A DNA stretch of 64,000 nucleotides from Deltaproteobacteria bacterium. GTDB lineage: Bacteria; Myxococcota_A; UBA9160; UBA4427. The notes below the pieces were generated by a model. The model was given only the letters and a program-made list of their open reading frames with translations, ran no database searches and had not been told where the DNA came from. The position numbers and the translations under genes are program-made. The stretch is from NCBI GenBank assembly GCA_016713665.1, contig JADJOR010000024.1, positions 186,001 to 250,000 on the forward strand. The letters run 5' to 3'. The first letter of the stretch is position 1, and each line of letters starts with the position of its first letter. Positions 39,995 to 48,495 of the stretch are shown here, piece by piece.

Positions 39995-42526
39995 TCATTC
40001 TTCGATGGGCAGCGAGATCAGGACGCGCGTTCCGACGCCCGGGACCGACTCGATCCGGACCTGTCCGCCGTGGTCGACGACGACGCCGTGGGTCACGGAC
40101 AGGCCGAGTCCCGTGCCGCCCGCCCGCGTCCGCGTCGAGAAGAAGGGCTCGAAGATCCGGTCCTGATGCTCGGGCGCGATGCCGCGTCCGTCGTCGACGA
40201 CCTCGATCGTCGCCGTCTTGTCGCGCCGCGCGAGGACGATCGAGACCTTCGCACCGCTCTCCCGCGACTCGATCGCGTTGTGGACGACGTTGAGGATCGC
40301 CTGCTCGAGCTCGATCGGGCTCATGCGGATCAGCATCGCGTCGTCCGTCGTCGTGATCGAGACCGACGCGCCTCGTTCCCGGGCGAGGGGATGGACGGCG
40401 CGATGGGCCCGCCGCGCGACGCGATTGAGGTCCTCGACCCATTTGGCGGTCGGCTGCTCGCGCGAGAACTGCAGCATGCTCCGGACGATCTGGGCACACC
40501 GCCGCGCCTCGGCGAGATTGTCCCGCAGCGCCCGCTCGTAGATCTCGAGCACCTCTTCGTCGTCGCGACACATGAGCGCGTACTCGGCGCAGTTCAGGAT
40601 GGCGCCGATCGGGTTGTTGATCTGATGGGCGACGCCGGCTGCGAGGGTGCCGACGGCGACGAGGCGATCGTGCTCGATCAGACGGCTGCGCGACTCGACG
40701 AGCTCGCGCGTGCGGGTCGCGATCGTCTCCTCGAGCTCCTTCTGGTACTGCGCCCGATAGGCCTCGGCCTGCTTGCGCTCGCGCAGGTCGACGCCGATCA
40801 GGATCGAGGTGTCCGCGGAGAGCTGCGCGAAGGAGAGCAGCATCGGGATCCGGCGGCCGTCGCGGGTCAGGAAGTCCTTCTCGAAGGGCTGCGCGAGGCG
40901 GCTCGGGTCCTCGGCCGCAGCCCGGTCGGCGTCCTCGCGGCGGTGTTCCGGCGCGGTCAGGTCGCGCCAATCGAGGGGAAGGTCCTCCTTCGTGTAGCCG
41001 AGCAGCGAGAGGAAGGCGTCGTTCGCCTCGGTGATCGGGCCGTCGCGGTGGGCGAAGTAGACGGAGACGATGTTCGAGTCGACGAGCGACCGGAATCGCT
41101 GCTGGTCCTGACGCAGCTGATCGGTCAGCGCGATCTGCTCGGTGATGTCGAAGGTCGCACCGACCAGGCGCACGACGCGACCCTCCGCGTCGCGATCCGC
41201 TTCGGTGAGCACGCGCAGGTTCCGGATCGCACCGTCGTTCGCGCGGACGATGCGGAAGAGCTGCTCTTCGGGCTCCCCGAGCTCGCGGACCCGGGCCCAG
41301 GTCCGTCTCGCGCTCGCGAGGTCGTCGGGATGGACCAGGCCGAGCGTCATTTCGCGCGTGATCGGGCCGATGCCGGGGTCGATGCCGTGGATGCGGACCA
41401 TCTCGTCGGAGAAGACCATCTCGTTGCTCTCGAGATCGAGCTCCCAGCTGCCCACGCGCCCGATCTGCTCGGCTCGTCGCAGCCGCGCCTCGCTTCGGCG
41501 CAGGATCAGCTCCTGCTCGGCGCGGGCCGTCACGTCCCGGGTCCGGGTCACGAAGCGCAGGTCGCCCGAGAGGGTTCGATAGCTCGTGGCGAGGAACTCG
41601 TACCAACGGCGGGAGCCGTCGGGCAGGATCGCGAGATGGCTCGTCCCGGCGGCCTCCTCGGCGTCCTCGGTCGTGAGGCGACCGTGGGCCGTCAGCTTGC
41701 TCCAGATCATGGAGTCGGAGCTGGGCGCCAGGAACTCGAGCACGTTCCGGCCGATCAACGCTTCGACCGGGCGTCCCGTGGCGACCGCCGCACCGGGGCT
41801 GACCCAGGTCAGGAGGCCCCGCTCGTCGACCTCCGAGAGGAAGTCCTGCGGGCTCTGGGCGAGCATCTCGAGGCGCATCGCGTTGGCCCGGGCGGCGTCC
41901 TCGTGCCGCCGCGCGCTGCGCCCGATGCGGTCGAGGTGGACGTAGATCTGCGTCGATGCGAGCGGCACGCCGATCGCGACCCAGGCGATCCAGTTGGCCC
42001 AGCCGAAGCTGTCGCGGGCATGACTCACGGCGTCGAAGAACTCGACGCCGCCGTAGAGGGCGAATCCGACGGCCAGCGCGTAGTCGCTCGCGACGAGCTT
42101 TCGCTTCGAGCCGTGCGGGGGCTGGAGCATGACCCAGGCGGCGACGAAGGCGAGCATCGGCTCGGTCGCGATCGCGATCGAGATCGCGAAATCCCGGGCG
42201 CCGACGAGATAGGCCGAGACGCGCGTCACCGCGAGCACGAAGCTCGCCAGGATGAGCCAGAGCCGATCGGCACGTTCGGTATGCGCGAGCGCACCGAGCA
42301 GCATGAAGGGCGCGACGAAGCTGCTGAAGATCGGCGTGATCGGCGCGATCTCGGGGTAGTGCGGGACCAGGAGCGTGGCGAGCCCGCCCTGGATCAGCGC
42401 GCTCCAGGCGAAGAGCCAATAGGCGAGGGCGCGGAGTCCGTTGCGGAAGAGGGCGATGCCCGTGACCGTCAGGAGGACGGAGGTCGACGCGAGTCCCGTC
42501 AATGTGAGGATGAGGAAGGCGCTCAT
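39995..42526 (-). CDS. Membrane-bound multi-PAS sensor histidine kinase
   Basis: 843 aa. The first ~205 residues hold about seven hydrophobic helices (MSAFLILTLTGLASTSVLL onward), a 7TM-like sensor. Three PAS modules follow (~225-350, ~355-475, ~485-600; WVSPGAAVATGRPVEALIG, IHGIDPGIGP, ANDAFLSLLGYTKEDLP). After a short coiled coil comes the HisKA box GVAHQINNPIGAI with H634. The HATPase has VVHNAIESRESGAK, DDGRGIAPEHQD, FEPFFSTRTRAGGTGLGLSV. There is no receiver domain and no neighbouring regulator gene, so the partner is unknown. TATACT at 42554-42559 is a good -10 candidate. Confidence 0.9.
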   Translation of the reverse strand: MSAFLILTLTGLASTSVLLTVTGIALFRNGLRALAYWLFAWSALIQGGLATLLVPHYPEIAPITPIFSSFVAPFMLLGALAHTERADRLWLILASFVLAVTRVSAYLVGARDFAISIAIATEPMLAFVAAWVMLQPPHGSKRKLVASDYALAVGFALYGGVEFFDAVSHARDSFGWANWIAWVAIGVPLASTQIYVHLDRIGRSARRHEDAARANAMRLEMLAQSPQDFLSEVDERGLLTWVSPGAAVATGRPVEALIGRNVLEFLAPSSDSMIWSKLTAHGRLTTEDAEEAAGTSHLAILPDGSRRWYEFLATSYRTLSGDLRFVTRTRDVTARAEQELILRRSEARLRRAEQIGRVGSWELDLESNEMVFSDEMVRIHGIDPGIGPITREMTLGLVHPDDLASARRTWARVRELGEPEEQLFRIVRANDGAIRNLRVLTEADRDAEGRVVRLVGATFDITEQIALTDQLRQDQQRFRSLVDSNIVSVYFAHRDGPITEANDAFLSLLGYTKEDLPLDWRDLTAPEHRREDADRAAAEDPSRLAQPFEKDFLTRDGRRIPMLLSFAQLSADTSILIGVDLRERKQAEAYRAQYQKELEETIATRTRELVESRSRLIEHDRLVAVGTLAAGVAHQINNPIGAILNCAEYALMCRDDEEVLEIYERALRDNLAEARRCAQIVRSMLQFSREQPTAKWVEDLNRVARRAHRAVHPLARERGASVSITTTDDAMLIRMSPIELEQAILNVVHNAIESRESGAKVSIVLARRDKTATIEVVDDGRGIAPEHQDRIFEPFFSTRTRAGGTGLGLSVTHGVVVDHGGQVRIESVPGVGTRVLISLPIEE

Positions 42527-42553
42527 CCCTTGGCCCCCGTTTCAGGTCGAGGC

Positions 42554-42559
42554 AGTATA
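42554..42559 (-). promoter_or_regulatory. Putative -10 element (TATACT) of the PAS kinase gene
   Basis: TATACT on the minus strand matches five of six consensus bases, 27 nt before the ATG at 42526. Confidence 0.4.
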
Positions 42560-42648
42560 CGGACCCGCGTCCCGAACGGACGGGAAATCCCGGAGGTCGG
42601 GAAGGATTTTCGGGCTTCATCCTCGGAACGACGGAAACGGGAAGCGCC

Positions 42649-43923
42649 GTGACGAATCTGGTCGAGCGCGATCGACGCCGGGTCTGGCATCCCTACGCCG
42701 GGGCCGAGGCGAGCCCGCTCTTCGAGGTCGAGAGCGTGTCGGGTGTGAAGATCCGCCTCGCCGACGGGCGCGAGCTCGTCGACGGGATGTCGTCCTGGTG
42801 GTCGGCGATCCACGGCTACCGCCATCCCCACATCGAGGCGGCGGTGAAGCGCCAGCTCGAGCGGCTGCCCCACGTCATGTTCGGGGGTCTGACCCACGAG
42901 CCCGCCGTGCGCCTCTGCGAGCGGCTCGTCGAGCGGGCGCCCACCGGGCTCGAGCGGGTCTTCCTCTCGGACTCCGGCTCGGTCGCGGTCGAGGTCGCGA
43001 TCAAGATGGCGCTCCAGTTCTGGCAGGCGCGCGGTCGACCGGAGCGCCGGCGACTGCTCGCGCTGCGCGGCGGATACCACGGCGACACTTTCGGGGCGAT
43101 GGCGGTCTGCGATCCGGTGACGGGGATGCACGGGCTGTTCGCGAGCGTGCTGCCCGCCCACGTCTTCGCCGAGCGGCCGGCTCGGCGCTTCGGCGAGTCC
43201 TGCGGGCCCGCAGAGCTCGACGAGCTGACGCGCCTCGTCGACGCCCATCGCGGCGAGCTCGCGGCGGTGATCCTCGAGCCGATCGTGCAGGGCGCGGGCG
43301 GCATGTGGTTCTACTCCGCCGACTATCTCCGCCATCTGCGCGCGCTCTGCGACGACGCCGGCATCCTGCTCATCGCCGACGAGATCGCGACGGGCTTCGG
43401 CCGGACCGGGCGGCTCTTCGCCTGTGAGCATGCCGGGATCGCGCCCGACATCCTCTGCGTCGGCAAGGCGCTGACCGGCGGGACCCTGACCCTCGCCGCG
43501 ACCCTCGCGAGCGGAGAGGTCTGTCGAGCCCTCTCGAGCGGCGATCCCGGCGTCTTCATGCATGGTCCGACCTTCATGGGCAACGCGCTCGCGTGTGCGG
43601 CAGCCCATGCGAGCCTCGACCTGCTCGACGCGGGGGCGTGGACGGGTCAGGTCGCGGGCATCGAGCGCGCCCTCGCGAGCGGGCTCGAGCCCTGTCGCGC
43701 ATTGCCTGCGGTCGCCGACGTGCGGGTCCTCGGCGGGATCGGCGTCGTCGAGCTGCGCGCGCCCGTCGACATGGAGCGGGTCGAGCCCGCCTTCGTCGAG
43801 CAGGGCATCTGGATCCGCCCCTTCGGCCGCCTCGTCTACACGATGCCGCCCTACGTCATCGGCGAAGCCGATCTCACGCGCCTGACCGACGGGATCTGCG
43901 CCGTGGTCTCGACCCTCGGCTGA
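42649..43923 (+). CDS. bioA: Adenosylmethionine-8-amino-7-oxononanoate aminotransferase (biotin synthesis)
   Basis: 424 aa, usual BioA length. DRRRVWHPYAG at the N-terminus, DGMSSWWSAIHGYRHPHIE, MFGGLTHEPA, SDSGSVAVEVAIKMALQFW and GGYHGDTFGAMAVCDP are BioA-specific blocks of class III PLP aminotransferases. IADEIATGFGRTG holds the PLP-binding Asp, and VGKALTGG holds the Schiff-base K273. It converts KAPA to DAPA with SAM as amino donor. GTG start with GGAAG ~6 nt upstream. No other bio genes are adjacent. Confidence 0.95.
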   Translation: MTNLVERDRRRVWHPYAGAEASPLFEVESVSGVKIRLADGRELVDGMSSWWSAIHGYRHPHIEAAVKRQLERLPHVMFGGLTHEPAVRLCERLVERAPTGLERVFLSDSGSVAVEVAIKMALQFWQARGRPERRRLLALRGGYHGDTFGAMAVCDPVTGMHGLFASVLPAHVFAERPARRFGESCGPAELDELTRLVDAHRGELAAVILEPIVQGAGGMWFYSADYLRHLRALCDDAGILLIADEIATGFGRTGRLFACEHAGIAPDILCVGKALTGGTLTLAATLASGEVCRALSSGDPGVFMHGPTFMGNALACAAAHASLDLLDAGAWTGQVAGIERALASGLEPCRALPAVADVRVLGGIGVVELRAPVDMERVEPAFVEQGIWIRPFGRLVYTMPPYVIGEADLTRLTDGICAVVSTLG

Positions 43924-44384
43924 ACGGCTGCCACTCCGCTGGACGACGGTCGCCGGAAGCGCGCCTGGGCAGGTTCGGGACTCGCGCGTTCGCCTCGTGA
44001 ACGCCCCTGCTGCCCGCGCGGCGGCGACCGTCGTCGCGGAGACTCCCGATCGGGTAGTCCGTACGCGCGCCCTGAATGTCCGACCTCGGTCGCCGGCTCG
44101 CGGAGAAGCGAGCCTCGTTCGGGATGTCGGACCGCGCGGTTCGGGATCGGGAGGAATCGGAACGGGATGTGAGTTCGTCTGCTTTCGCTTTCAAGAGACC
44201 ACAGGCGTGCGGGATTGCAAGGGTGAAATGCGGGCGAACGCAAGATTGTGTGGGCGATGGGCGGAGCGTGGGGATGGCGCACCTATCATCGATCACGAGA
44301 ATGCGGGATTCGACGGGCGGACGAGCGATCAGCTGACGCGTGTCAGTGACGCATGTCGGTGGACGCTCGGTCCGACGCTCGCCG
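43924..44384. other. 461-bp non-coding region between convergent bioA and an enoyl-CoA isomerase-like gene
   Basis: No protein gene is supported. The segment has visibly lower GC toward its end. It contains a 10-bp palindrome (CCCGATCGGG, ~44046-44055) and a nested inverted repeat at 44078-44132. Both flanking genes point into it, so terminators or a small RNA could lie here. Confidence 0.5.
44078..44132. other. Nested hairpin: candidate structured RNA or terminator
   Basis: Outer arms GTCCGAC (44078-44084) and GTCGGAC (44126-44132) are perfect complements. Inside, GGCTCGC (44095-44101) and GCGAGCC (44108-44114) form a second perfect 7-bp stem with loop GGAGAA. There is no T-tract. Confidence 0.45.
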
Positions 44385-45164
44385 TCATTTCCGGAACTGG
44401 CGGAAGTCGGGCTTGCGCTTGCCGATGAAGGCGGCGATCGCCTCCTTGTTCTCCGGTCCGCCGAAGAGCTTCGCCATGCCTGCGCTCTCGAGGGCGCGGG
44501 CCGCGCGGACGTTCTCGCGGTGGAACGACTTCAGCATGCGCTTCATCTCCATCAACGAGCTCGTCGGCCACTGCGCCATCTGCCGCGCCTTGTCCGTCGC
44601 CTCCGCGAGCACGCGGTCGTCGGCGTAGGCGCGGGTCGCGATGCCGTATTCGACGGCGCGGGCGGCGTCGACCCAATCCGCCGTGAAGAGCAGCTCCGCC
44701 GCCTGCTTCTGGCCGATCACGAGCGGCGCCATGTAGCAGGCGGCCGCCTCGGTCACGAGGCCGAGGTTCGCGAAGGGCATGCGCATGCGGACGGACTCGC
44801 CGACGTAGACGACGTCGCAGTGGAACAGGACCGTCATGCCGTAGCCGATCGCGCAGCCGCGCACGGCGGCGACGAGCGGCTTCTCGAGGGCGCAGATCGC
44901 GTCCATCATGAACTCGAAGGGCGGCGGTCCACCGTCCCCCGCGGCGCCGCCCGGCGAGGTCAGATCGAGCCCCGAGCTGAAGTCCTCGCCCGCGCCGGTC
45001 AGCAGCACCGTCGCGACTCCCGGATCCGACTGGGCGCGCGCGAAGGCCTCGCCGACGGCGCGGAAGGCGTCGGCGTTCATGGCGTTGCGCCGCTCGGGGC
45101 GGTTCATCGTGATCGTGAGGACGCCGGCCTCGTCGAGGTCGGTGAGGGCGAGGGCAGTCGACAT
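44385..45164 (-). CDS. Enoyl-CoA hydratase/isomerase-family protein (delta3-delta2-isomerase-like)
   Basis: 259 aa crotonase fold. LTITMNRPERRNAMN, SSGLDLTSPGG, KPLVAAVRGCAIGYGMTVLF (oxyanion-hole Gly) and FANLGLVTEAAACY are visible. The first hydratase Glu is absent (GYGMT where hydratases have GGGCE). The second lies in LGLVTEAA, like LGLVPEAG of enoyl-CoA isomerases, so double-bond isomerisation fits better than hydration. It should act on fatty acyl or related CoA esters. It stands alone, convergent with bioA. Confidence 0.87.
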   Translation of the reverse strand: MSTALALTDLDEAGVLTITMNRPERRNAMNADAFRAVGEAFARAQSDPGVATVLLTGAGEDFSSGLDLTSPGGAAGDGGPPPFEFMMDAICALEKPLVAAVRGCAIGYGMTVLFHCDVVYVGESVRMRMPFANLGLVTEAAACYMAPLVIGQKQAAELLFTADWVDAARAVEYGIATRAYADDRVLAEATDKARQMAQWPTSSLMEMKRMLKSFHRENVRAARALESAGMAKLFGGPENKEAIAAFIGKRKPDFRQFRK

Positions 45165-45239
45165 GATGGCGGGGCCTTTCGTCGGGAGGGAGGTCGAGTC
45201 TACCGGCGGCGGGACGGTCGAACAAAGGGTCGGACGGGG

Positions 45240-45245
45240 TAGAAT
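45240..45245 (+). promoter_or_regulatory. Putative -10 element (TAGAAT)
   Basis: TAGAAT, five of six consensus bases, lies 98 nt before the ATG at 45344. This is further than the other TANNNT sites, so an mRNA leader would be implied. Confidence 0.3.
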
Positions 45246-45343
45246 GCGGCTCCCCGGCCCCTGGAAGCGTGGCAGGCCGGGACCCCCGCGGCGGCCCGAG
45301 GCCGTTCGCGAGCCCGAGAATCCGAAACCCCTGGAGCCCCCCG

Positions 45344-46468
45344 ATGCCGATCAGCCCGATGGACGAGTATCTCGCCCACCAGACCACCGACACCTTCGAC
45401 TACGTCTTCACGAGCGATCGCAACTTCTACGACCGCTACTACTTCAACATGCACGACTCGAAGGGCGACTTCTTCATGGTCGCCGGCCTCGGTCAGTACC
45501 CGAACCTCGGCGTGACCGACGCCTTCGTCACGATCTCCCACGGATCCCAGCAGTACACCGTGCGCGCCTCCCGCGCCCTCGGCAGCAATCGCATGGACAC
45601 GAGCGTCGGCCCCTTCTCGATCGAGGTCATCGAGGGGTTGAAGTCGCTGCGGCTCAAGTGCGCCGAGAATGAATGGGGCGTCGCCTTCGACGTCCGCTTC
45701 GACGGCACCGTCCCCGCCCTCGAGGAGCCGAAGACCTTCCAGCGCAACCGCGCCCGCGTGACCTCCGACGTCTCGCGTTATGCGCAGGTCGGCAGCTATA
45801 CGGGCCACGTCACCGTCGCCGGCCAGCGATACGACGTCACCCCCGACACGTGGAAGGGCGCCCGCGACCGCTCCTGGGGCATCCGCCCGGTCGGCGAGCG
45901 CGAGGCCCCCGGCATCGCGATCGAGGACCTGATGTCGGGCCAGCACGGCTTCTGCCACCACTGGATCCCGCTCCAGCTCGACCGCGGCATGTACAAGGTC
46001 ATGTGGGACGCCGACTACTCGGGCCGCGTGATCGTCGAGGAGGCGGCCTTCGCTCCGGCCTACGGCCTGCCCGGCGCGATCCAGAAATTCGGGACCCCGA
46101 AGATCGAGCCCGTCTTCCTGCCCGGGACGCGCGAGCTGAAATCCGCCCGCACGACCCTCGCGGTCGAGCCCGGCAAGGACCTCGTCATCACGAGCACCCC
46201 CCTGCGCACCGTCTATCTCGCCGCCGGCACGGGCTACATCCCGAGCGACGACTGGGGCCACGGCCACTACAAGGGGAAGCTCGTCGTCCAGGGCAAGCAG
46301 TACGACATGAGCAGCCAGGAGAAGCGCACGCCCTTCGCGATCCTGAACGAGACGCTCTGCCGCTTCGATCTCTCGACCGGCGAGGTCGCCTACGGGATGC
46401 ACGAGAACATGTGTCTCGGCGTCTTCAAGCCCTACGGCTTCGAGAAGGGCGATCAGATGGCGCCGTGA
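45344..46468 (+). CDS. CrtC/AttH-like lipocalin-type protein (DUF7064/7065-like)
   Basis: 374 aa, no signal peptide. It reads as two beta-rich halves. FYDRYYFNMHDSKGDFFMV, TPDTWKGARDRSWGIRPVG and CHHWIPLQL resemble the tandem-lipocalin fold of hydroxyneurosporene synthase CrtC and AttH, where the RSWG stretch is conserved. The second half ends with GHGHYKGKLVVQGKQYDM. Homologues bind or modify hydrophobic, often isoprenoid or steroid-like, molecules; the reaction here is unknown. The ATG at 45344 is chosen over an earlier one because GGAG lies ~8 nt upstream and the 25-residue extension looks non-coding. Confidence 0.72.
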   Translation: MPISPMDEYLAHQTTDTFDYVFTSDRNFYDRYYFNMHDSKGDFFMVAGLGQYPNLGVTDAFVTISHGSQQYTVRASRALGSNRMDTSVGPFSIEVIEGLKSLRLKCAENEWGVAFDVRFDGTVPALEEPKTFQRNRARVTSDVSRYAQVGSYTGHVTVAGQRYDVTPDTWKGARDRSWGIRPVGEREAPGIAIEDLMSGQHGFCHHWIPLQLDRGMYKVMWDADYSGRVIVEEAAFAPAYGLPGAIQKFGTPKIEPVFLPGTRELKSARTTLAVEPGKDLVITSTPLRTVYLAAGTGYIPSDDWGHGHYKGKLVVQGKQYDMSSQEKRTPFAILNETLCRFDLSTGEVAYGMHENMCLGVFKPYGFEKGDQMAP

Positions 46469-46496
46469 AGCGCCGCGCCGGGCGACCGGTCCGATG

Positions 46497-48368
46497 CTAG
46501 GCCGGCTCCGCCGCGGGATGCGTCCCCGGACGGGCCGGGCCGGCGTGGATCGTGAGCTGCGGGAACGGGATGACCCAGCCGTTCTCGTTGCAGACGTCGA
46601 CGCAGAGGCTCGCGAGATGCCGGCGTTGCGCCGCGTAGTCGAGCGCCTGGCTCCCGTCGAGGTCGACGCGCACGAAGTAGTCGAGGGACGAGGGGCCGGC
46701 GCTGCTGAACTCGACGGCGACGCTGAGAAGCGAGCCGGCCCAGGGCGATTCCCGCCAGCGCCGCTCGATCTCGGTCTCCATCATCTCGCGGGTCGTCGTC
46801 GTGATCTCGGCCTGGCTCTCGTAGTCGAGGCCGAACTGGACGTCGACGCGGTAGCCGCCGCTCAGGACCTCGATCGACTCGCCTGCGAACTGCGCCGTCG
46901 GAATCACGATCCGATTGCCGCCGGGACAGCGCAGCCGCACGACCTCGATCGACTGGAACTCGACGACGGCGGGCCGCTGGTCGTCGCGCAGCACGACGTC
47001 GCCGGTCTGGGTCGGGAACCAGGGCTCCTCCGGCTCGTCCGGACGGGACCGCATGCTCCCGAGATCCTCGATCGGCAGCCGCAGCCGACCGCCGACCAGC
47101 GCCGGATTGACGAGCGCGCAGTAGAACGCGATCGACTCGACTCGCCAGGGCAGACCGTGGAGCATCACCCGCTGTCCCTCGCGCACCGCCCCCATGTCGA
47201 GGAACAGGACCGCCTGGGACCAGAAGCGCGGCAGCGCCTGCTTCGAGGCCCAGACGAGCCCGAGGATCAGGAGCAGGGCCAGGATCAGGAGCACCCAGTC
47301 GCCGAAGAAGTAGAGCGCCAGCACGAAGACGAGGACGGCGCCGACGACGGTGAACACGGAGTAGACGAGGCTGAAGATGCGGCCGCCGAAGGTCTGCACG
47401 CGGGCGGTGAAGCGGGGCTGTCGCGCGAGCAGGCTCCGCAGGCGCCGCAGCAGGAACAGGAACGAGGCCATCGCGACGAAGGCGAGCAGGAGGTTGCGGC
47501 CGCGGCTCTTGAAGAAGACCTGGAAGACGTCGTGGATCGCCTGGCCGATCGAAGGGCTGTCGGCGGCGCGCTGGTCGAGCTTCTGATGGGCGACCTCGAG
47601 CGTCGTCGCGAGGGCGGCCCGGCGACGGAGCCAGTCCTTGCGCTCGCTCGCGAGGGCCTTCGCGAGCTCCGCGTCCTTCGTCGCCTTCGCGACGGTGTCG
47701 AGCTGGGCCACGGCGCGCTCGATCGTCGCGAGCTGATCGGAGAGGTCCGTGATCTCGGTCCGCAGGCGATCGATCTCGCGCGGTCGGCTCGTCGCCCGCT
47801 TGAGCTCGTTGAGCAGCGGCGCGAGCAGGACGCGCAGCTCGCGCGAGAGCTCGAAGCGGACGGGATCGGGCTCGGCGTCGAGGCTCTGCGGATCGACGCC
47901 GGTCGCGAGCTCGGAGAAGCTGCGCGAGAGCGAGTTCAGCTCGTCGGCCCGTGCCTGGATGCGGGCCTGGATCTCGGTCTCGCGCCCACCCGCCGCCTCG
48001 GAGCGCAGCTCGCCCTGCAGCTCGCGCAGGTCGACCTCGACCTGGCGACGCGCCGCGAGCACCGCGACGAGGCTCGCCTCCCCGCGCCGCCGCGCGGCGC
48101 GGGGGATCATCGAGAGATCGTCGACCGCCGGCGAGCCCGTCGCGCCGGGGCTCGCTTCACCCGGAGCCGTGCTCGGCGCCGCGACGGCGACCGGGTCGGT
48201 CGCGGTCCGGGCGACTGCCGGCTCGACGCTCGACGCCGGCCCGGCCGCGAGCAGGCCGACGAGGGCGAGCCCGATCAGCAGCAAAGTCTCCGTCCGGACG
48301 CGCCTACGATGCCCGGACGGCGATGGCGCGATCCGGCGGAAGAGGCGAACGACGCGTGCGCTCGGCAT
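46497..48368 (-). CDS. MscS-family mechanosensitive channel-like protein with periplasmic coiled coil
   Basis: 623 aa. A signal or first helix (~27-47) is followed by a low-complexity Ala/Pro linker, then a long charged helical region (~95-275) likely to be coiled coil. Three to four membrane helices lie at ~283-400. The MscS beta domain is GAVREGQRVMLHGLPWRVESI, and RCPGGNRIVIPTAQFAGESI is its conserved end; a C-terminal alpha/beta region follows. The architecture resembles large MscS/MscK-type channels that release solutes on hypo-osmotic shock. No SD is evident at the ATG. Confidence 0.85.
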   Translation of the reverse strand: MPSARVVRLFRRIAPSPSGHRRRVRTETLLLIGLALVGLLAAGPASSVEPAVARTATDPVAVAAPSTAPGEASPGATGSPAVDDLSMIPRAARRRGEASLVAVLAARRQVEVDLRELQGELRSEAAGGRETEIQARIQARADELNSLSRSFSELATGVDPQSLDAEPDPVRFELSRELRVLLAPLLNELKRATSRPREIDRLRTEITDLSDQLATIERAVAQLDTVAKATKDAELAKALASERKDWLRRRAALATTLEVAHQKLDQRAADSPSIGQAIHDVFQVFFKSRGRNLLLAFVAMASFLFLLRRLRSLLARQPRFTARVQTFGGRIFSLVYSVFTVVGAVLVFVLALYFFGDWVLLILALLLILGLVWASKQALPRFWSQAVLFLDMGAVREGQRVMLHGLPWRVESIAFYCALVNPALVGGRLRLPIEDLGSMRSRPDEPEEPWFPTQTGDVVLRDDQRPAVVEFQSIEVVRLRCPGGNRIVIPTAQFAGESIEVLSGGYRVDVQFGLDYESQAEITTTTREMMETEIERRWRESPWAGSLLSVAVEFSSAGPSSLDYFVRVDLDGSQALDYAAQRRHLASLCVDVCNENGWVIPFPQLTIHAGPARPGTHPAAEPA

Positions 48369-48435
48369 GCGAATCCGGTTAGCACTGCGCTCCCTCGAAG
48401 GCCAGCAAAAGAGCCCTCGTCCGGCGATCCGCCGC

Positions 48436-48441
48436 TAGAAT
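48436..48441 (+). promoter_or_regulatory. Putative -10 element (TAGAAT) of the DUF3604 gene
   Basis: TAGAAT after GCCGC, 54 nt before the ATG at 48496. Confidence 0.35.
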
Positions 48442-48495
48442 GGCCGCGCGGGGACGCGCGCGCGCCGCGCCCGATCTCGGCGGGGGAGGGATGCA

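Noticed and set aside
43997..44428. 143-aa plus-strand frame after bioA
   Set aside because: No SD, unusual composition, overlaps the 3' end of a real gene on the other strand.
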